From Pseudomonadota bacterium (GTDB taxonomy: Bacteria > Pseudomonadota > Gammaproteobacteria > Steroidobacterales > Steroidobacteraceae), in NCBI GenBank assembly GCA_037200975.1, contig JBBCGI010000001.1, positions 3,251,501-3,315,500 of the forward strand: a stretch of DNA of 64,000 bases, in the 5' to 3' direction. The first letter of the stretch is position 1; each line of letters starts with the position of its first letter. The notes under the pieces are model-generated. The model saw only the letters and a program-made list of their open reading frames with translations. It was not told where the DNA came from and searched no databases. Below are positions 62,251 through 64,000 of this stretch, in pieces. The position numbers and the translations under genes were made by a program.

Positions 62251-62279
62251 TTGCGATGCAAAACGCCCCTGCCTATACT
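62251..62279 (+). promoter_or_regulatory. sigma70 promoter of the detached S10-operon segment
   Basis: TTGCGA and TATACT are 17 bp apart, with GCGCGC as discriminator. It lies 217 bp upstream of rplC. It supplies the promoter that rplC-rplD-rplW would otherwise receive from upstream of rpsJ. Confidence 0.82.
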
Positions 62280-62496
62280 GCGCGCCCTTTCGCGGGGTCC
62301 CCAAGCGTCTGCTTTGTGGCCAAGCGATTGAATATCAGCGAAATCGGGCGAGGTTGGGCGGGCCTTCGGGCTCAAATCCAAGACCACTCGAGCTTCGCGG
62401 CCCTGTTCTGCGGCCGCGTCTCTCCAGTGTTCCCTCGTTCGACCTAGCTACACCGCGAGTGCCAATCGAAGCACTGGCAGGAACGAGAGGATAGTC
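62280..62496 (+). promoter_or_regulatory. Long 5' leader of rplC
   Basis: About 210 nt separate the promoter from rplC. Hairpins are visible, e.g. GGGCC-TTCG-GGCTC and GCGGCC pairs around 62395-62415. Such a length suits autogenous control by L4 or another r-protein, but no known leader was recognised. No coding sequence is supported between the kinase gene and rplC. Confidence 0.4.
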
Positions 62497-63201
62497 ATGA
62501 GCGTTGCTCTTATTGGCCGCAAGGCCGGCATGACCCGCATCTTCACCGATGCAGGCGAGACGGTTCCCGTAACCGTCATCGAAGTGCTGCCGAACCGCAT
62601 CACTCAGGTGAAGTCCGTCGACAAGGACGGCTACCGCTCCATTCAGGTCAGCTACGGCAAGAAGCGCCCGCAGCTGCTGTCGAAGGCCGCCGCCGGTCAT
62701 TACGCGAAAGCGAATGTCGAGCCGGGCCGCTCGCTGGTGGAATTCCGCCTGACGGACAAAGAGGGCACGGACCTCGCCGTCGGCAGTGAGCTCAAGGCCG
62801 GCATCTTCGAAGTCGGTGCTATTGTCGATGTCACCGGCACCACGATCGGCAAGGGCTTCGCGGGCACGATGAAGCGTCACAACTTCGCGGGCCACCATGC
62901 GTCACACGGTGTCTCCGTGTCGCACAGAACCCCGGGCTCGATCGGCCAGCGCCAGACGCCAGGCCGCGTGTTCCAGGGCAAGCGCATGTCGGGCCACATG
63001 GGTGTCATGCGCCGCACGATCGAGAATCTGAAAGTCGTCGAGATCGATGCCGAACGCAATCTGCTGCTGATCCGCGGCGCGGTCCCGGGCGCTGAAGGCG
63101 GCCAGGTCATCGTGCGTCCGTCGACCAAGGCTGCGCGCCAGAAGCTGCGCAAGAAGATCGCGCCGGCCAAGATCAACGCCGGCACGTCCAACAAGAAGTA
63201 A
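62497..63201 (+). CDS. rplC: 50S ribosomal protein L3
   Basis: L3 (234 residues) is an early 50S assembly protein near the peptidyl transferase centre. [65 protein letters not shown] are conserved; the extended arm is intact. GAGAGGA precedes the ATG. It is usually second after rpsJ, which here lies 43 kb upstream. Confidence 0.98.
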   Translation: MSVALIGRKAGMTRIFTDAGETVPVTVIEVLPNRITQVKSVDKDGYRSIQVSYGKKRPQLLSKAAAGHYAKANVEPGRSLVEFRLTDKEGTDLAVGSELKAGIFEVGAIVDVTGTTIGKGFAGTMKRHNFAGHHASHGVSVSHRTPGSIGQRQTPGRVFQGKRMSGHMGVMRRTIENLKVVEIDAERNLLLIRGAVPGAEGGQVIVRPSTKAARQKLRKKIAPAKINAGTSNKK

Positions 63202-63213
63202 TTGGCGGCACAC

Positions 63214-63819
63214 ATGGAACTCAAAGTCATCAATGGTGGCGCCGCGTTGAAGGTTTCCGAGGAGACCTTCGGCAAGGAATTCAACCAGGCGCTGGTGCAC
63301 CAGGTAGTCACGGCCTATCGCAACGGCGGTCGCGCGGGCACGAAGGCCCAGCTGACCAAGGCCGAAGTGCGTGGCGGTGGTCGCAAGCCGCGTCCGCAGA
63401 AGGGTGGCGGCACGTCGCGCGCCGGCTCGATCCGCTCGCCCATCTGGGTCGGCGGTGGCCGTGCATTCGCCGCGAAGCCGCGCGATTTCGCGCAGAAAGT
63501 GAACAAGAAGATGTATCGCGGCGCGATCCAGTCGATGCTGTCGGAGCTCGTCCGCCAGGATCGTCTGATCGTCACGCAGGCGTTCACGGTCAATGAGCCG
63601 AAGACGAAGCTGGTCGCCGCGGAGCTCAAGAAGCTCGGCCTCGCGAAAGTGCTGATCATCGTCGAAGGCATCGACGAGAAGCTGTTCATGGCCGCGCGCA
63701 ACCTCATGCACGTGCAGGTGCTGCCGGTGTCGCTGCTCAATCCGTTGTCGCTGGTGAGCTACGACAAGGTGTTGATCACCGTTCCTGCCGTGAAGCTCAT
63801 CGAGGAGAAACTGCAGTGA
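63214..63819 (+). CDS. rplD: 50S ribosomal protein L4
   Basis: L4 (201 residues, the E. coli length) binds 23S rRNA and in E. coli regulates the S10 operon. [75 protein letters not shown] and [29 protein letters not shown] are present. ATG 63214 is chosen over a TTG four codons upstream. Its last codon overlaps the rplW start. Confidence 0.98.
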   Translation: MELKVINGGAALKVSEETFGKEFNQALVHQVVTAYRNGGRAGTKAQLTKAEVRGGGRKPRPQKGGGTSRAGSIRSPIWVGGGRAFAAKPRDFAQKVNKKMYRGAIQSMLSELVRQDRLIVTQAFTVNEPKTKLVAAELKKLGLAKVLIIVEGIDEKLFMAARNLMHVQVLPVSLLNPLSLVSYDKVLITVPAVKLIEEKLQ

Positions 63820-64000
63820 GCCCCGCCAAGAAAGCCGCCCCGAAGGCGGAAGCCAAGACCGACGCCAGGACAGAAATCAAAGCCGTCGACGAAGTGAAGG
63901 TCGCCGGCGAGAAGAAAGCCGCCAAGAAGGCGAAAGTGAAGGCGGTGGTCGCCGAGCGCAAGACGAGCCAGGAAAAGCTCATCAACGTGCTGCTCGCCCC
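63816..64000 (+). CDS. rplW: 50S ribosomal protein L23, N-terminal part, with Lys/Ala-rich extension
   Basis: A GTG overlapping the rplD stop opens a frame that leaves the window after 61 codons. The L23 core begins at about residue 50 ([13 protein letters not shown], aligned with the E. coli start). The preceding 49 residues are Lys-, Ala- and Glu-rich and absent from typical L23. In-frame GTG codons at 63936 and 63945 could be the true start; the coupled start at 63816 is preferred because of the GTGA overlap. Confidence 0.85.
   Translation, partial: MSPAKKAAPKAEAKTDARTEIKAVDEVKVAGEKKAAKKAKVKAVVAERKTSQEKLINVLLA

Overview
The window is a chromosomal segment from a GC-rich gammaproteobacterium. 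The order tRNA-Tyr, tRNA-Gly, tRNA-Thr, tuf, tRNA-Trp, secE, nusG, rplKAJL, rpoBC, rpsLG, fusA, tuf, rpsJ is the classical gammaproteobacterial arrangement. The CysNC fusion, GH97 glycosidase, GTG starts and an integron with uniform attC sites would fit a soil or aquatic lineage near Xanthomonadales, Nevskiales or Steroidobacterales. That placement is inference; no 16S gene is present.

Region 1 (1-19.2 kb) holds the 3' end of rluB, then the transcription and translation core: tRNAs, EF-Tu, SecE, NusG, the L11-L1 and L10-L7/L12 genes with an L10-type leader, RNA polymerase beta and beta', and the str operon behind a strong sigma70 promoter, ending with rpsJ. Two tuf genes encode identical proteins.

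Region 2 (19.2-62.5 kb) is the striking part. The S10 operon is cut after its first gene: rpsJ ends at 19219, whereas rplC, rplD and rplW resume at 62497 in the same orientation behind their own sigma70 promoter. The 43 kb between holds (a) cysB, a c-di-GMP turnover gene and an exported F420-reductase-like gene; (b) assimilatory sulfate reduction, cysD-cysNC-cysJ-cysI-cysH; (c) siroheme supply, an aberrant HemC-like protein, hemB and cysG; (d) a 12 kb integron cassette array with 88-bp attC sites, no integrase, and IS3 and IS66 insertions; (e) small genes including a thioesterase, an ankyrin protein, GNATs and an SRPBCC protein; (f) assimilatory nitrite reduction: nirB, a nirD-oxidoreductase fusion, an outer-membrane porin, nirC and a PP2C/kinase fusion, with sigma54 promoters before nirB and the porin, interleaved with a GH97 enzyme and a convergent hemD.

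The accessory metabolism has a common theme. CysJI and NirB both need siroheme, and HemB, HemD, CysG and the odd HemC-like protein lie beside them, so the block looks like a combined sulfate and nitrite assimilation locus with its cofactor supply. Four perfect long inverted repeats (REP-like, two sequence families) sit at gene ends only in this block.
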